From assembly GCF_035994945.1 (NCBI RefSeq), contig NZ_CP108677.1:4402001-4466000 (forward strand): 64,000 bases of DNA, in the 5' to 3' direction. Below are positions 11,757 to 20,543 of the stretch, one piece after another; the stretch's first letter is position 1, and the number at the start of each line of letters is the position of its first letter. The position numbers and the translations under genes are program-made. The notes under the pieces are model-generated. The model was not told where the DNA came from. It saw only the letters and a list, made by a program, of their open reading frames with translations, and ran no database searches. This stretch comes from Streptomyces sp. NBC_01216 (GTDB taxonomy: Bacteria; Actinomycetota; Actinomycetes; Streptomycetales; Streptomycetaceae).

Positions 11757-12356
11757 ATGTACGGCCCTGGCTACGTGCCCCCGCCACCTCCGCGCGGCGT
11801 TCCGACATCGGTCATCGTGCTCCGCGTGCTCTTCGCGCTGCTTCCGCTCTTCAGCATCGGTTTCCTCACCTGGGCCACCATGATCCGCCTCGCCGTGGTG
11901 ACCCGCCGTGCCCTCGACTGGGTCCTCTGCGCCGTCTCCGCGGCGATCATGCTGACCGGGCTGCTCCTGATGCCCGAGGACACCGAGAGCACCCGGGCCG
12001 ATGTGGCGATGAGTCTGGTCCTGCTCAACGCCGCCGCGTTCACCGCCTACTTCCTGGTCGCCGACATCCGGCACGACAGGCTCCGCGTCGGGGCCGCGCC
12101 GTACCCGCCCTACGCGACGACGGTCCCGCGGCACCGGTCCGGCTACGTCCCCCCGGTGCCCGCCCCCGCCCCGACACCCGCCCCGCGGCCCCGGCTCGCG
12201 CCGCAGCGGCCCCCGCGGCAGCCGGAACCCCCCGTCGTGCCGCCCGCGCCGCACGAACCGCCCGCGCCGCACCCCGGGGCCCGCCCCCGGATCGACCGGG
12301 TCCGCGCTGAACTGGACGAGCTCAGCCACCTCCTGCGCAAGGACGAGGAGAAGTGA
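11757..12356 (+). CDS. Membrane protein with Pro-rich cytoplasmic tail, upstream of the kinase
   Basis: The 199-residue protein has three membrane segments (about 17-45, 53-73 and 84-105), a Pro/Ala-rich tail (about 115-185) and a short charged helix at the end (RVRAELDELSHLLRKDEEK) that could form a coiled coil. I do not recognise a named family. Its stop overlaps the kinase start by 4 bp, so the two are translationally coupled; it may anchor or sense for the kinase, and a Pro-rich tail is a common phosphorylation or docking region, but that is inference. ATG 11757 has an AGGAGCAGGA sequence just upstream. Confidence 0.82.
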   Translation: MYGPGYVPPPPPRGVPTSVIVLRVLFALLPLFSIGFLTWATMIRLAVVTRRALDWVLCAVSAAIMLTGLLLMPEDTESTRADVAMSLVLLNAAAFTAYFLVADIRHDRLRVGAAPYPPYATTVPRHRSGYVPPVPAPAPTPAPRPRLAPQRPPRQPEPPVVPPAPHEPPAPHPGARPRIDRVRAELDELSHLLRKDEEK

Positions 12357-13870
12357 ACGGACGCGTCATCGGGAGCCGTTACGAACTCTCCACGCTCATC
12401 GGGCAGGGCGGCATGGGGCAGGTCTGGACGGCGTACGACGGACGGCTCGACCGCCGGGTCGCGGTCAAACTCCTGCGTCCCGACTACCTGGCGGCGGCGA
12501 CCGCCGCGGACGAGATCCGGCGCCGCTTCGTCCGTGAGTGCCGGGTCACCGCCCAGGTCGACCATCCGGGCCTGGTCACCGTCCACGACGCCGGCAGCGA
12601 CGGCGACGACCTGTACCTGGTGATGCAGTACGTCGAGGGGGCCGACCTCGCCGACCACCTCGCCGAGCACGACCCCTACCCGTGGGAGTGGGCCGTCTCG
12701 GTCGCCGCCCAGCTGTGCGCGGTGCTCGCCGCCGTCCACGCGGTCCCGATCGTCCACCGCGACCTCAAGCCCCGCAACGTGATGGTCCGCCCCGACGGCA
12801 CCGTCACCGTCCTCGACCTCGGCGTCGCCTCCGTCCTGGACACCGACACCACCCGCCTCACCCACACCGGCTCACCCATCGGCAGCCCCGCCTACATGGC
12901 GCCCGAGCAGGCCATGGGCGGCGCCGTCGGCCCGTACACGGACCTGTACGCGCTCGGCATCCTGCTCCACGAACTCCTCAGCGGAAACGTGCCGTTCGCC
13001 GGCTCCACCGCGCTGGGCGTGCTGCACCGGCACCTCTACGAACCGCCACCGCCGGTCAGCCAGGTGCGGCCCGGGGTCCCGAAGGCCCTGGAGGCGCTCG
13101 TGCTGCGTCTGCTCGCGAAGGACCCCCAGCACCGCCCGTCCGGCGCGCACGAGGTGTACGAACAACTGCTGCCCCTGCTCCCGGCGCGCGGGACGCCCGT
13201 CGGGCCGCTCGATCCGACCCGCCCCTTCCTGCGCCCGCACGCGCCCTGGCCCGACCGCGCCGCTCCGCCCCCGCCGCCCGCCCCGCCGAACGCCCCCGCG
13301 CGGACCGACGTCGCCGCCGCCGTCGACGAGGCGAAGCGACTGCTCGGGGAGGGCTCCCTCACCCAGGCCGTCGACATCCTCGGCGGCATCCTGCCGGTCG
13401 CCGCGTCCGAGCACGGCGAGCACTCGCCGGTCGTCCGCATCCTGCGCAGGCAGTACGCCGCGACCCTGCTGGACGACGGCCAGTACCGCCGCGCCCTGCC
13501 GGAGTTGCGCCGGCTCGCCGACGACCGCGCGGTGGAGGCCGGACCGTCCGACGAGGAGGCCCTCCAGTTCCGCTACGACGCGGCGCAGTGCCTGGAGCAG
13601 CTCGGCGAGACCGCGGCGGCGCTCGCGGAGTACCGGGCCCTCCTGCCGTACCACGAGAACGGGGCGCCCGGCGCGGACCAGAGCAGGGCCTTCGACATCC
13701 GCCGCCGGACCGGGAACCTGCTGCTGGCGATGGGGGACCACACGGCCGCGAGCCGGCAACTCCAGGCGCTGCTCTACGACACGGAGCGGGCGTACGGCCC
13801 CTACCACCCGTTGCCGACGGATCTCCGGCGCGCACTGGACCGGCAGCGTCAGATGGGGCGCCTGGGGTGA
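12353..13870 (+). CDS. Cytosolic Ser/Thr protein kinase (Hanks/PknB type) with TPR-like C-terminus
   Basis: The 505-residue kinase has the P-loop GQGGMG, Lys39 in RVAVKLL, the catalytic loop HRDLKPRN (Asp137) and the APEQ motif. The metal-binding motif is DLG (155-157) in place of DFG, a known tolerated variant. After the kinase domain (to about 275) comes a Pro-rich linker, then roughly 180 residues of Ala/Leu/Arg-rich helical repeats like tetratricopeptide units. Unlike PknB it has no membrane segment or PASTA domains, so it probably works with the membrane protein encoded just upstream (GTGA overlap). Substrates are unknown; the secreted PLD-like gene 10 bp downstream looks co-transcribed. 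Confidence 0.93.
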   Translation: MNGRVIGSRYELSTLIGQGGMGQVWTAYDGRLDRRVAVKLLRPDYLAAATAADEIRRRFVRECRVTAQVDHPGLVTVHDAGSDGDDLYLVMQYVEGADLADHLAEHDPYPWEWAVSVAAQLCAVLAAVHAVPIVHRDLKPRNVMVRPDGTVTVLDLGVASVLDTDTTRLTHTGSPIGSPAYMAPEQAMGGAVGPYTDLYALGILLHELLSGNVPFAGSTALGVLHRHLYEPPPPVSQVRPGVPKALEALVLRLLAKDPQHRPSGAHEVYEQLLPLLPARGTPVGPLDPTRPFLRPHAPWPDRAAPPPPPAPPNAPARTDVAAAVDEAKRLLGEGSLTQAVDILGGILPVAASEHGEHSPVVRILRRQYAATLLDDGQYRRALPELRRLADDRAVEAGPSDEEALQFRYDAAQCLEQLGETAAALAEYRALLPYHENGAPGADQSRAFDIRRRTGNLLLAMGDHTAASRQLQALLYDTERAYGPYHPLPTDLRRALDRQRQMGRLG

Positions 13871-13880
13871 CAATGCCCGT

Positions 13881-15158
13881 GTGATGATGATCAAAGGCAA
13901 GTTCAGAACGGCCGCCACCTCGCTCGCGCTGGGAGGTCTGCTCCTGGCCACACCGGCGGCCGGGGCGGCCGAGCCGGTGCCGACGGTCACCACCGGCCCC
14001 GTGTTCAACGACCCCTCGGGAGACACGGCCGCCGAGGGGCGGATCCTGTCCCATCTGGGACGCCTGGTCGACGGCGCGGAAGCGGGATCGTCCATCCGGA
14101 TATCCCTGTACCTCTACGGGTCGCAGTGGCTCACCGACCGGCTGCTCGCCGCCCACGCGCGCGGCGTGACGGTCCAGATGATCCTCGACCACGACACCGC
14201 CGGATACCCGGCCGTGTCGAACCTGCGGAACGGGCTGACGGGGGACTCCTGGGTGCGGGTCTGCGAGGCGGAGGAGGCGTGTCTCGCCAAGGACCCGGGC
14301 ACCACGGCCGCGGACCCCGACGGCTGGTACGACAACGTCAACCACAACAAGACCTTCCTGTTCTCCCGCACCCGGGGCAACGGCGCGGTCGCCGTGGACG
14401 ACGTGGTGGTGCAGTCCTCCGGCAACCTCGTCGAGTGGGACCGCACGTCGGGCTGGAACGACGCGATGACGGTCGTCGGCAACAAGGCGCTGTTCGACGC
14501 GTACACGGCGTACTTCACCGACCAGGCCAGGGCCGCCGCCGGTGAGGTGCCCCGGGTCGCCGACTACGCCCACGACACGCAGGCGGGCCCGGCCAAGGTG
14601 TACTTCTTCCCGCGCTCGGACACCGACGTGATCGTGAACGTCCTCAGGACGGTGGCCAGGCCGGTCGGCACCGCGCCGCCCTGCCACGGCAACGACGCGG
14701 GCTTCGGCACCTCCGACGGGCGGACGAGGATCCGCATCGCCCAGGGTCACATCACCCGCCCCGAGGTGGCCGAGCAGCTGTGGCGGCTCGCCGACGCCGG
14801 CTGCCTGGTCGAGATCGTCTACCGCAAGCTCGACAACTGGCCGCTCAATCCGGACACCGCGGCGCGGGTGGCGGACTGGCTGACCCGGCCGACCGCGCGG
14901 GGCCGCATCGCACTGCACCAGCTCGGCAACGACGTGCGCGGCGGCACCGGTACCCACACCAAGTACCTGCTGGTGGAGGGCACGTACTACGGAGGAGCGA
15001 ACAAGAAGATCGTCTTCACGGGCAGCCACACCTACACCGTCACGGCGCTCAAGTACAACGACGAGACGCTGCTCAAGTACGAGGACCCGGCGGTCTTCGA
15101 CGCCTACGTGGCGAACTTCGAGGCCCAGCGGACAGCGGCCGAGGGGGAGGGCCGGTAG
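13881..15158 (+). CDS. Secreted phospholipase-D-superfamily protein
   Basis: A Sec signal peptide (about residues 1-30, ending PAAGA) precedes a two-domain PLD-fold protein. Both halves retain the His and Lys of the HKD signature (NHNKTFLF and GTHTKYLLVEG), but the Asp is Ser in the first and Glu in the second. It may therefore be a phosphodiesterase of altered specificity rather than a classical phospholipase D. Cysteine pairs (CEAEEAC, and Cys in PPCHGN and DAGCLV) fit an extracellular protein. The GTG at 13881 lies 10 bp after the kinase stop; the only ribosome-site candidate is GGGGTGA at the end of the kinase gene. In-frame ATG codons at 13884 and 13887 are alternatives. Confidence 0.87.
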   Translation: MMMIKGKFRTAATSLALGGLLLATPAAGAAEPVPTVTTGPVFNDPSGDTAAEGRILSHLGRLVDGAEAGSSIRISLYLYGSQWLTDRLLAAHARGVTVQMILDHDTAGYPAVSNLRNGLTGDSWVRVCEAEEACLAKDPGTTAADPDGWYDNVNHNKTFLFSRTRGNGAVAVDDVVVQSSGNLVEWDRTSGWNDAMTVVGNKALFDAYTAYFTDQARAAAGEVPRVADYAHDTQAGPAKVYFFPRSDTDVIVNVLRTVARPVGTAPPCHGNDAGFGTSDGRTRIRIAQGHITRPEVAEQLWRLADAGCLVEIVYRKLDNWPLNPDTAARVADWLTRPTARGRIALHQLGNDVRGGTGTHTKYLLVEGTYYGGANKKIVFTGSHTYTVTALKYNDETLLKYEDPAVFDAYVANFEAQRTAAEGEGR

Positions 15159-15313
15159 GGCGCCGGGGGGGGACGGGAGGAAGGGCTGACGGGGCGACAG
15201 GATCACGACTCCGTATCTGATTGGCCAACGGAGCGCAGCCCGTCCCTTTTGGGTGTTCCGCGACCGGTAGCGTACGCGCGTTCGATCATGTACACGTCCC
15301 CAAGGAACCCTTC

Positions 15314-15712
15314 ATGACCACGCCTCCCGCGCCGCAGGACCCTGAGCTGCCCGTCGCCCCCGCCGCGCCGGCCGAGCCCGAGAAGAAGAAGGGCGGCCTG
15401 GGCAAGAAGATCCTCGGCGTCCTCGTGGCGATCGCCGTCATCCTGTTCTGGCGCGTGGGCCTCCCGCACCTCACGGGCGAGGCCCCCGTGCACGCGGAGG
15501 CCGGGGACTGCGTCGTCGTGACCGGTCCGAACGACGACCCCGACGTCGAGACCAAGGGCTGCACCGAGAAGGTCGCCGACCTCTACAAGGTCGTCAAGGT
15601 CGTCGACAACACCTTCGACCTCGACAAGTGCGAGGGCGTGGCCGAGGTCGCCCTCGCGCAGCAGCTCGACATGGACAAGTTCGTCCTCTGCCTGGATCCC
15701 GTCAAGAACTGA
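15314..15712 (+). CDS. Small single-pass membrane protein (LppU/SCO3897-like)
   Basis: The 132-residue protein has a Pro/Ala-rich cytoplasmic N-terminus, a KKKGGLGKK positive patch, one membrane segment (about 35-55) and an 80-residue outside domain with conserved cysteines (GDCVVVTG, TKGCTEKV, DKCEGV, VLCLD). The order GDC - V(V/T)GP - C - VVKVVDNTFD - KCEG matches a family of streptomycete proteins I know as LppU/SCO3897-like, of unknown function. AAGGA lies 8 nt before the ATG. A very strong terminator follows at 15734-15775. It appears to be a single-gene unit. Confidence 0.82.
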   Translation: MTTPPAPQDPELPVAPAAPAEPEKKKGGLGKKILGVLVAIAVILFWRVGLPHLTGEAPVHAEAGDCVVVTGPNDDPDVETKGCTEKVADLYKVVKVVDNTFDLDKCEGVAEVALAQQLDMDKFVLCLDPVKN

Positions 15713-15733
15713 CGCGGCCCTGCGGCGCCCCGG

Positions 15734-15775
15734 AGGGGGCCGGACCCGGGTCACCCGACCCGGGTCCGGCCCCCT
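15734..15775 (+). terminator. Strong intrinsic terminator
   Basis: A perfect 18-bp stem (15734-15751 with 15758-15775), 6-nt loop, followed by two further T residues, 21 bp after the stop of the small membrane protein gene. Confidence 0.88.
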
Positions 15776-15909
15776 TTGGCGTGAGCGCCCCCCCGGGGAG
15801 GGGCCGCGGCCGACGGCACGGTGCGCACCGGGGGCCAGTTCACGCGATGTCCGTCTCGCCGTCATGTGGCGAATCCGCCCACGCCATCCCGCTCCGTTGT
15901 CGTTGCCGT

Positions 15910-16872
15910 GTGCTGCTCTCGATTGTGGTCCCGTGTTTCGACGAAGAGGAGATCATCGGTCGTTTCCACGACCATGTCACCACCGAACTCGCGCGATTCG
16001 ACGGTGAGTTCGAGCTGGTCTACGTGGACGACGGAAGCCAGGACCGTACGCTCCCGCTCCTGGAGGAGATCGCCGCCTCCGACCCCCGCGCCCGCTACGT
16101 CTCCTTCAGCCGCAACTTCGGCAAGGAGGCGGCGATGCTGGCCGGCCTCCAGCATGCCGAGGGCGACGCCGTCGTGATCATGGACGCCGACCTCCAGCAT
16201 CCGCCGGAGCTCGTGCACCGCATGGTGGCCCTGCACGCCGAGGGATACGACCAGGTCATCGCCCGCCGGACCCGCACCGGCGACCGGGTGACCCGGACCG
16301 TTACCGCCCGCGCCTACTACTGGGCGGTCAACCGCCTGGTGGACGTCGAGCTGGTCGACGGCGTCGGCGACTTCCGACTCCTCTCCCGCCGCACGGTCGA
16401 CTCGATCCTCGAACTGACCGAGTACAACCGCTTCTCCAAGGGCCTCTTCGCCTGGGTCGGATTCCGCACCACCACCTTCGCGTACGAGAACGAGACGCGC
16501 GAGGACGGCCGCTCGAAATGGAGCTTCGGGAAACTGCTCAACTACGGTCTCGACGGGCTGCTCTCGTTCAACAACAAGCCGCTGCGGGCGGCCGTCTACC
16601 TGGGCATGGCCCTGGTATCCGTCGCCCTGGCCTACGCGGCCTGGATCGTCGGAGTCGCCCTGGTGAACGGCGTGGACACGCCCGGATACGTCACGCTGAT
16701 CGTCACGGTCACGGCACTGGCGGGCGTCCAGATGGTGATGCTCGGACTGGTCGGCGAGTACGTGGGCCGTATCTACTACGAGGTGAAGCGGCGCCCCCAC
16801 TTCCTCGTGAAGGCGACGAACGCGGGCGTCCCGCGGCAGCACCGGCGCCCCGAGGAGCTCGCACGACGATGA
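15910..16872 (+). CDS. GtrB/DPM1-like family 2 glycosyltransferase
   Basis: This enzyme of about 320 residues should transfer a sugar from a nucleotide donor to a polyprenyl phosphate on the cytoplasmic face. Visible GT2 motifs are LSIVVPCFDEE, YVDDGSQDRT and MDADLQHPPELV. Two C-terminal membrane helices (about 225-250 and 262-285) follow, as in GtrB and bactoprenol glucosyl transferases. Its stop overlaps the GtrA-like gene (ATGA), the usual pairing for sugar loading and flipping. The GTG at 15910 gives the family start; an in-frame ATG at 15847 would add 21 residues of non-conserved sequence. Neither has a clear ribosome-binding site, so the start is uncertain. Confidence 0.9.
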   Translation: MLLSIVVPCFDEEEIIGRFHDHVTTELARFDGEFELVYVDDGSQDRTLPLLEEIAASDPRARYVSFSRNFGKEAAMLAGLQHAEGDAVVIMDADLQHPPELVHRMVALHAEGYDQVIARRTRTGDRVTRTVTARAYYWAVNRLVDVELVDGVGDFRLLSRRTVDSILELTEYNRFSKGLFAWVGFRTTTFAYENETREDGRSKWSFGKLLNYGLDGLLSFNNKPLRAAVYLGMALVSVALAYAAWIVGVALVNGVDTPGYVTLIVTVTALAGVQMVMLGLVGEYVGRIYYEVKRRPHFLVKATNAGVPRQHRRPEELARR

Positions 16873-17285
16873 CGGTGACCTGGCAGGTGGTGCGCTTCGC
16901 ACTGGTCGGGGTCGTGAACACGGCCACCTACTACGGCCTCTACCTGATCCTCACGCTGTGGCTGCCCTACCTCGCGGCCCATGTGCTCGCCTTCGCGTTC
17001 TCCATGGTCGGCTCCTTCTTCCTCACCTCCTACTTCACCTACCGCACCCGTCCCACCTGGCGGAAGTTCCTGCTCTTCCCGCTCACCAACGCGGCGAACT
17101 TCGTGATCACCACGGTCGGCGTCTACCTCCTCGTCGACGTCGCGGGGCTCGACAGCCGCCCCGCCCCGCTGATCGCCGCCGCCGCGGCGATCCCGGTGAC
17201 CTTCCTGCTCTCCCGAACGATCATGCTGCGACCCGACACCACCCGAACATCCGACTCGTTGGTCGGGACAGTCGCCCCGAAGTAG
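16869..17285 (+). CDS. GtrA-family membrane protein
   Basis: The 138-residue protein has four membrane helices and the GtrA pattern: FALVGVVNTATYYGLYLIL at the start, then FAFSMVGSFFLTSYFTYR and FVITTVGVYLLVD. GtrA proteins are thought to flip polyprenyl-linked sugars to the outer face for transfer to polysaccharide. The start overlaps the upstream glycosyltransferase stop by 4 bp, so the pair is translationally coupled. The acceptor (teichoic acid, arabinogalactan-like polymer or protein) cannot be read from the context. Confidence 0.9.
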   Translation: MTVTWQVVRFALVGVVNTATYYGLYLILTLWLPYLAAHVLAFAFSMVGSFFLTSYFTYRTRPTWRKFLLFPLTNAANFVITTVGVYLLVDVAGLDSRPAPLIAAAAAIPVTFLLSRTIMLRPDTTRTSDSLVGTVAPK

Positions 17286-17380
17286 TGACCGCGAAGTAGT
17301 GGCCTCGATCACGGCGACTGCCTAACATCGATCACCGCAAGGTCGTTCTACTGACGCACGACCCACGCCGGGAGGCTCCT

Positions 17381-18025
17381 TTGCACCGCCGCACCGCGCT
17401 CGCCGTCTCCGCCGCGTTCCTCGCCGCGGCCCCGCTGCTCACCGCCTGCGGCGGTGCGGCCCACCCAGGTGCCGCGGCCGTCGTCGGCGGCGAGCGGATC
17501 GAGGTGTCCAGTCTCCAAGCGCAGGTGGCGGACGTCCGGACCGCCCAACAGAATTCACCCCAGGCCGCCCAGCTGATCCAGGCGACCGGGGACCTCAGCC
17601 GTGAGAAGCTCAACGTGATGATCTTCGACCGGGTGGTGGACCGGGTCGCCGAGGACAACGGCCTCGGCGCCGACCGCGGCGAGATCCAGCGGGCCCGTGC
17701 CGAGTTCGCCCGGCAGAGCGGCGGTGAGGACCAGCTCGCCGCGATGCTGCTCCAGCAGCAGGGCGTCGCCCCGGACCAGATCGACGGGGTGGTCCGCCGC
17801 ACGGTCCTGATGAACAAGATCGCCGAGAAGCTGGGAATCGCGAACACTCCCGAGGGCCAGCAGAAGCTCACCCGGGTGTTCACCGACGCCTCCACCGCGC
17901 TGGAGATCGACGTCAATCCGCGCTTCGGTGCCTGGGACGACGACAAGATCCAGCTCGGCACCTTCACCGCACCGTGGCTGCGGCAGATCAGCAAGGCCCC
18001 GGAGCCGGTCGAGGCCGGCGCCTGA
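17381..18025 (+). CDS. SurA N-terminal-domain lipoprotein
   Basis: The 214-residue lipoprotein (lipobox LLTAC, Cys about 23) has a mature region matching the SurA/PrsA chaperone helical domain: AAVVGGERIEVSSLQAQV, then long amphipathic helices (REKLNVMIFDRVVDRVAEDN, DRGEIQRARAEFARQSG). There is no peptidyl-prolyl isomerase domain, so it is a chaperone-like module only. The start is TTG at 17381, supported by GGGAGG five bases upstream and by the signal peptide beginning at once (HRRTALAVSAAFLAAAP). It precedes mazG by 31 bp but mazG has its own -10 box. Confidence 0.88.
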   Translation: MHRRTALAVSAAFLAAAPLLTACGGAAHPGAAAVVGGERIEVSSLQAQVADVRTAQQNSPQAAQLIQATGDLSREKLNVMIFDRVVDRVAEDNGLGADRGEIQRARAEFARQSGGEDQLAAMLLQQQGVAPDQIDGVVRRTVLMNKIAEKLGIANTPEGQQKLTRVFTDASTALEIDVNPRFGAWDDDKIQLGTFTAPWLRQISKAPEPVEAGA

Positions 18026-18056
18026 TCCGGTACGCGACGCCGCGTAAGGTCGAGGG

Positions 18057-19043
18057 GTGAACGCTGAAGCACCCCTCGGCACCGGCCGCATCGTCCTGCT
18101 CACCACCAGCCACCGGGTCGCCCCGGGACTGCTGTCCTGGCCGGCCTGGCAGGTGCTGCGCGGAGCCGACCGGGTGCTGTGCGCCGACGAGCACCACCCG
18201 CAGCTGCCGTACCTCCGCGAAGCCGGGGTCGCCGTGGAGCACACCTCGCTCGCCGCGCCGGAACTCGTCGACGCCTGCGCCGGCGGCCGGACCGTCGTCG
18301 TCCTGCCCTCCGGCGAGGGCGACCGGGCCCTGACCGACGGGCTCGCCCGGCTGGCCGGCTCCGGCCGGATCGCGATGCCCGACCTGGAACTCCTCCCCGG
18401 TTCCTACGACCTGCCCGGCTCCCGGCTCCTCGACCTCGTCCAGGTCATGGACCGCATTCGCCGCGAGTGCCCCTGGTCCTCGCGCCAGACCCACGCGGGG
18501 CTCGCCAAGTACGGCATCGAGGAGGCGTACGAACTCGTCGAGGCCATCGAGGACGGGAACCGCGAGGACCTGCGCGAGGAACTCGGTGACGTCCTGCTCC
18601 AGGTCGTCTTCCACGCCCGGATCGCCGAAGAGGACGAGGAGGCACCCTTCTCGGTCGACGACGTCGCAGGCACCATCGTCGAGAAACTGATCCACCGCCA
18701 CCCGCACGTCTTCGGTGACGCGAGCGCGAGCACCCCCGAGGACGTCAAGGCGCACTGGCTTCGCACCAAGGCCGTGGAGAAGCAGCGTGACTCGGTGACC
18801 GACGGAGTGCCCCTCGGTCAGCCCGGTCTGGCGCTCGCCGCCAAGCTGGCGGGCCGGGTCCGGACCGCCGGCCTGGACGTGAAGCCGCCCCTGGGGGAGG
18901 GCGTCGGCTACGAACTGCTGCACCTCGCCGCCCGCGCGGAGGCGCAGGGAGTGGACCCGGAGGCGGCCCTGCGGGCCGCCGCCCGGGTATACCGGGACAC
19001 CATCCGCGCGGCGGAGGGACACGGCCCCGGCACCGAGGGCTGA
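18057..19043 (+). CDS. mazG: Nucleoside triphosphate pyrophosphohydrolase MazG
   Basis: MazG hydrolyses NTPs and dNTPs to the monophosphate and pyrophosphate and acts in nucleotide house-cleaning and stringent control. The 328-residue protein has the MazG core after about residue 120: MDRIRRECPWSSRQTHAGL, then the metal ligands EEAYELVEAI and EELGDVLLQVVFHA (EExxE and ExxD). The N-terminal 110 residues resemble the SAM-methylase-like extension seen in some MazG proteins. The GTG start is leaderless: TAAGGT at 18045-18050 ends six bases upstream. Confidence 0.95.
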   Translation: MNAEAPLGTGRIVLLTTSHRVAPGLLSWPAWQVLRGADRVLCADEHHPQLPYLREAGVAVEHTSLAAPELVDACAGGRTVVVLPSGEGDRALTDGLARLAGSGRIAMPDLELLPGSYDLPGSRLLDLVQVMDRIRRECPWSSRQTHAGLAKYGIEEAYELVEAIEDGNREDLREELGDVLLQVVFHARIAEEDEEAPFSVDDVAGTIVEKLIHRHPHVFGDASASTPEDVKAHWLRTKAVEKQRDSVTDGVPLGQPGLALAAKLAGRVRTAGLDVKPPLGEGVGYELLHLAARAEAQGVDPEAALRAAARVYRDTIRAAEGHGPGTEG

Positions 19044-19111
19044 TCCCGCCGGCTCCCGAGCCGCAGCGGCCCGCGCCCGTGACCCCGGTGCGGCGGTCCG
19101 TCCGGCGGGAC

Positions 19112-20323
19112 TCAGCGGGACCGGGGTGCCCGACCCTCGGGGTTGTGCCATTCCGGGGTCGGCGGGTCGAGCAGACGCTCCGCCGGGGTGGCCGGGCGCA
19201 CGAGGAACCGGCCCACGGCCGGCAGCACGTCGTGCAGGACCCGGCCGGGATCGGCGCCGAGGTGCTCCAGTACGGGCACGGTCTCGTCGAGGAGGCGGGC
19301 CGGCCCGGCGAGGTACACGTCGTGCGCGGGCCAGTGGCCGCACATCCCCAGGGCCTGGTGCAACCGCTCGGTGGCCTGGGCGCGGCGACCGCGCGGCGCC
19401 GCGGTGATGCAGCTCAGCCGCAGGCCGGGAATCCGCTCCCCGAGCCGCTCGGCCTCCGCGCGCCCGTAGAGGTACTCCCGGGCCCGCGCGACGAGGAAGA
19501 GGCGCGCCTCGGTGTCCCCGGGGGCCTCGGCCAGCTCTTCGAGGAGCGCCTTCACCGGCGCCCACCCGGTGCCGGCGGCTATGTAGGTGCGCGGCTTCCC
19601 GAGTGGGGTCCGCGCGGTCAGCCCGCCGCCGGGCGGGCTCAGCCGCAGCGTCTCTCCCACCCGCACCCCGTCGACCAGTGCCGTGCTCATCAGCCCGCCG
19701 CGGATGAGACTGACGTGCAGGTCCAGTGTCCCGTCCGGGCGGGGCGCGTTGGCGACCGAGTAGGTACGCCAGATCCGAGGGACCCGGGGCGAGCTCACGC
19801 CGACGTACTGTCCCGGCCGGTAGGGGTACGGCTGCCGGGGCCGCAGCGTCAGGACCGCCAGGTCGTCCCCGAGCCGCTCGTGCCGCACCACCTCGGCGTC
19901 CCACCAGACCGGCTCCCCGGACTCCCGCGCCCGCTCGGCGCCCGTCATCATCAGGTCCGCGACGAAGCCGTACGCCTCGGTCCACGCCTTCTCGGCCTCG
20001 ACGCTCCAGGAGGCCCCGGCGGCGTGCGCGAAGGCCGCGACCAGGCTGGCCCCGACCGCGGCGTAGAGCGCGGGCGCGGCGAGGTACTTGCGGTGGTCGC
20101 GCCCCAGATGCGCGAGGTACTCCGCCAGGCCGGGGTCCTCCAGCCGGGTCACGACCTCGGTGAGCGCGGCGAACAGCCGGTCGCGTTGCGGGCGCATGTC
20201 CTCGGGGAACAGCTCCCGCACACCGGGGTTGTTCCAGAAGAGATGCGAGTAGAAGTACGTCACGGCGTGCTCGGCGCGTCTCTCGACGACCGCGAACGTA
20301 CTCCTGAGCAACTGAGGGTCCAC
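19112..20323 (-). CDS. Flavohemoprotein-like globin/FAD/NAD reductase
   Basis: The 403-residue protein joins a single-domain globin (about 1-135; proximal His in HLGRDHRKYLAAPALYAA) to a ferredoxin-reductase module with FAD motif RPGQYVGVSSP and RTYSVANAP, and an NAD(P)-binding lobe (YIAAGTGWAPVKALLEEL). Flavohemoproteins oxidise nitric oxide to nitrate. The start is a GTG at 20323; TAGATT (20336-20331) ends seven bases before it on the minus strand, indicating a leaderless transcript. The P450 gene is transcribed divergently from 20544. The C-terminal tail (RPATPAERLLDPP) is longer than in Hmp and Pro-rich. Confidence 0.92.
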   Translation of the reverse strand: MDPQLLRSTFAVVERRAEHAVTYFYSHLFWNNPGVRELFPEDMRPQRDRLFAALTEVVTRLEDPGLAEYLAHLGRDHRKYLAAPALYAAVGASLVAAFAHAAGASWSVEAEKAWTEAYGFVADLMMTGAERARESGEPVWWDAEVVRHERLGDDLAVLTLRPRQPYPYRPGQYVGVSSPRVPRIWRTYSVANAPRPDGTLDLHVSLIRGGLMSTALVDGVRVGETLRLSPPGGGLTARTPLGKPRTYIAAGTGWAPVKALLEELAEAPGDTEARLFLVARAREYLYGRAEAERLGERIPGLRLSCITAAPRGRRAQATERLHQALGMCGHWPAHDVYLAGPARLLDETVPVLEHLGADPGRVLHDVLPAVGRFLVRPATPAERLLDPPTPEWHNPEGRAPRSR

Positions 20324-20543
20324 GCGGGAGAATCTAGGGCACCTGCCTTCACGTGACCGACACACCTTCTCCCCAAGGGGGCTTCGCACGGCGGGAATCG
20401 CTCGTGGCCGGGCCGCCCGGCGGCGGGCTGTCCGCTCCCCGTCCGGGCCGCCGACCGGGGCGGACGTGCCCGTCCGGACAGCCGGGCCCGCGCGGGCCCG
20501 GCGGCGGGGCGCACGGCCGACGGGTCCGGATAGTGTCGGGGCC

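Noticed and set aside
15847..15909. Longer start for the GtrB-like enzyme
   Set aside because: It adds 21 residues unlike the family and has no ribosome site; kept as an alternative only.
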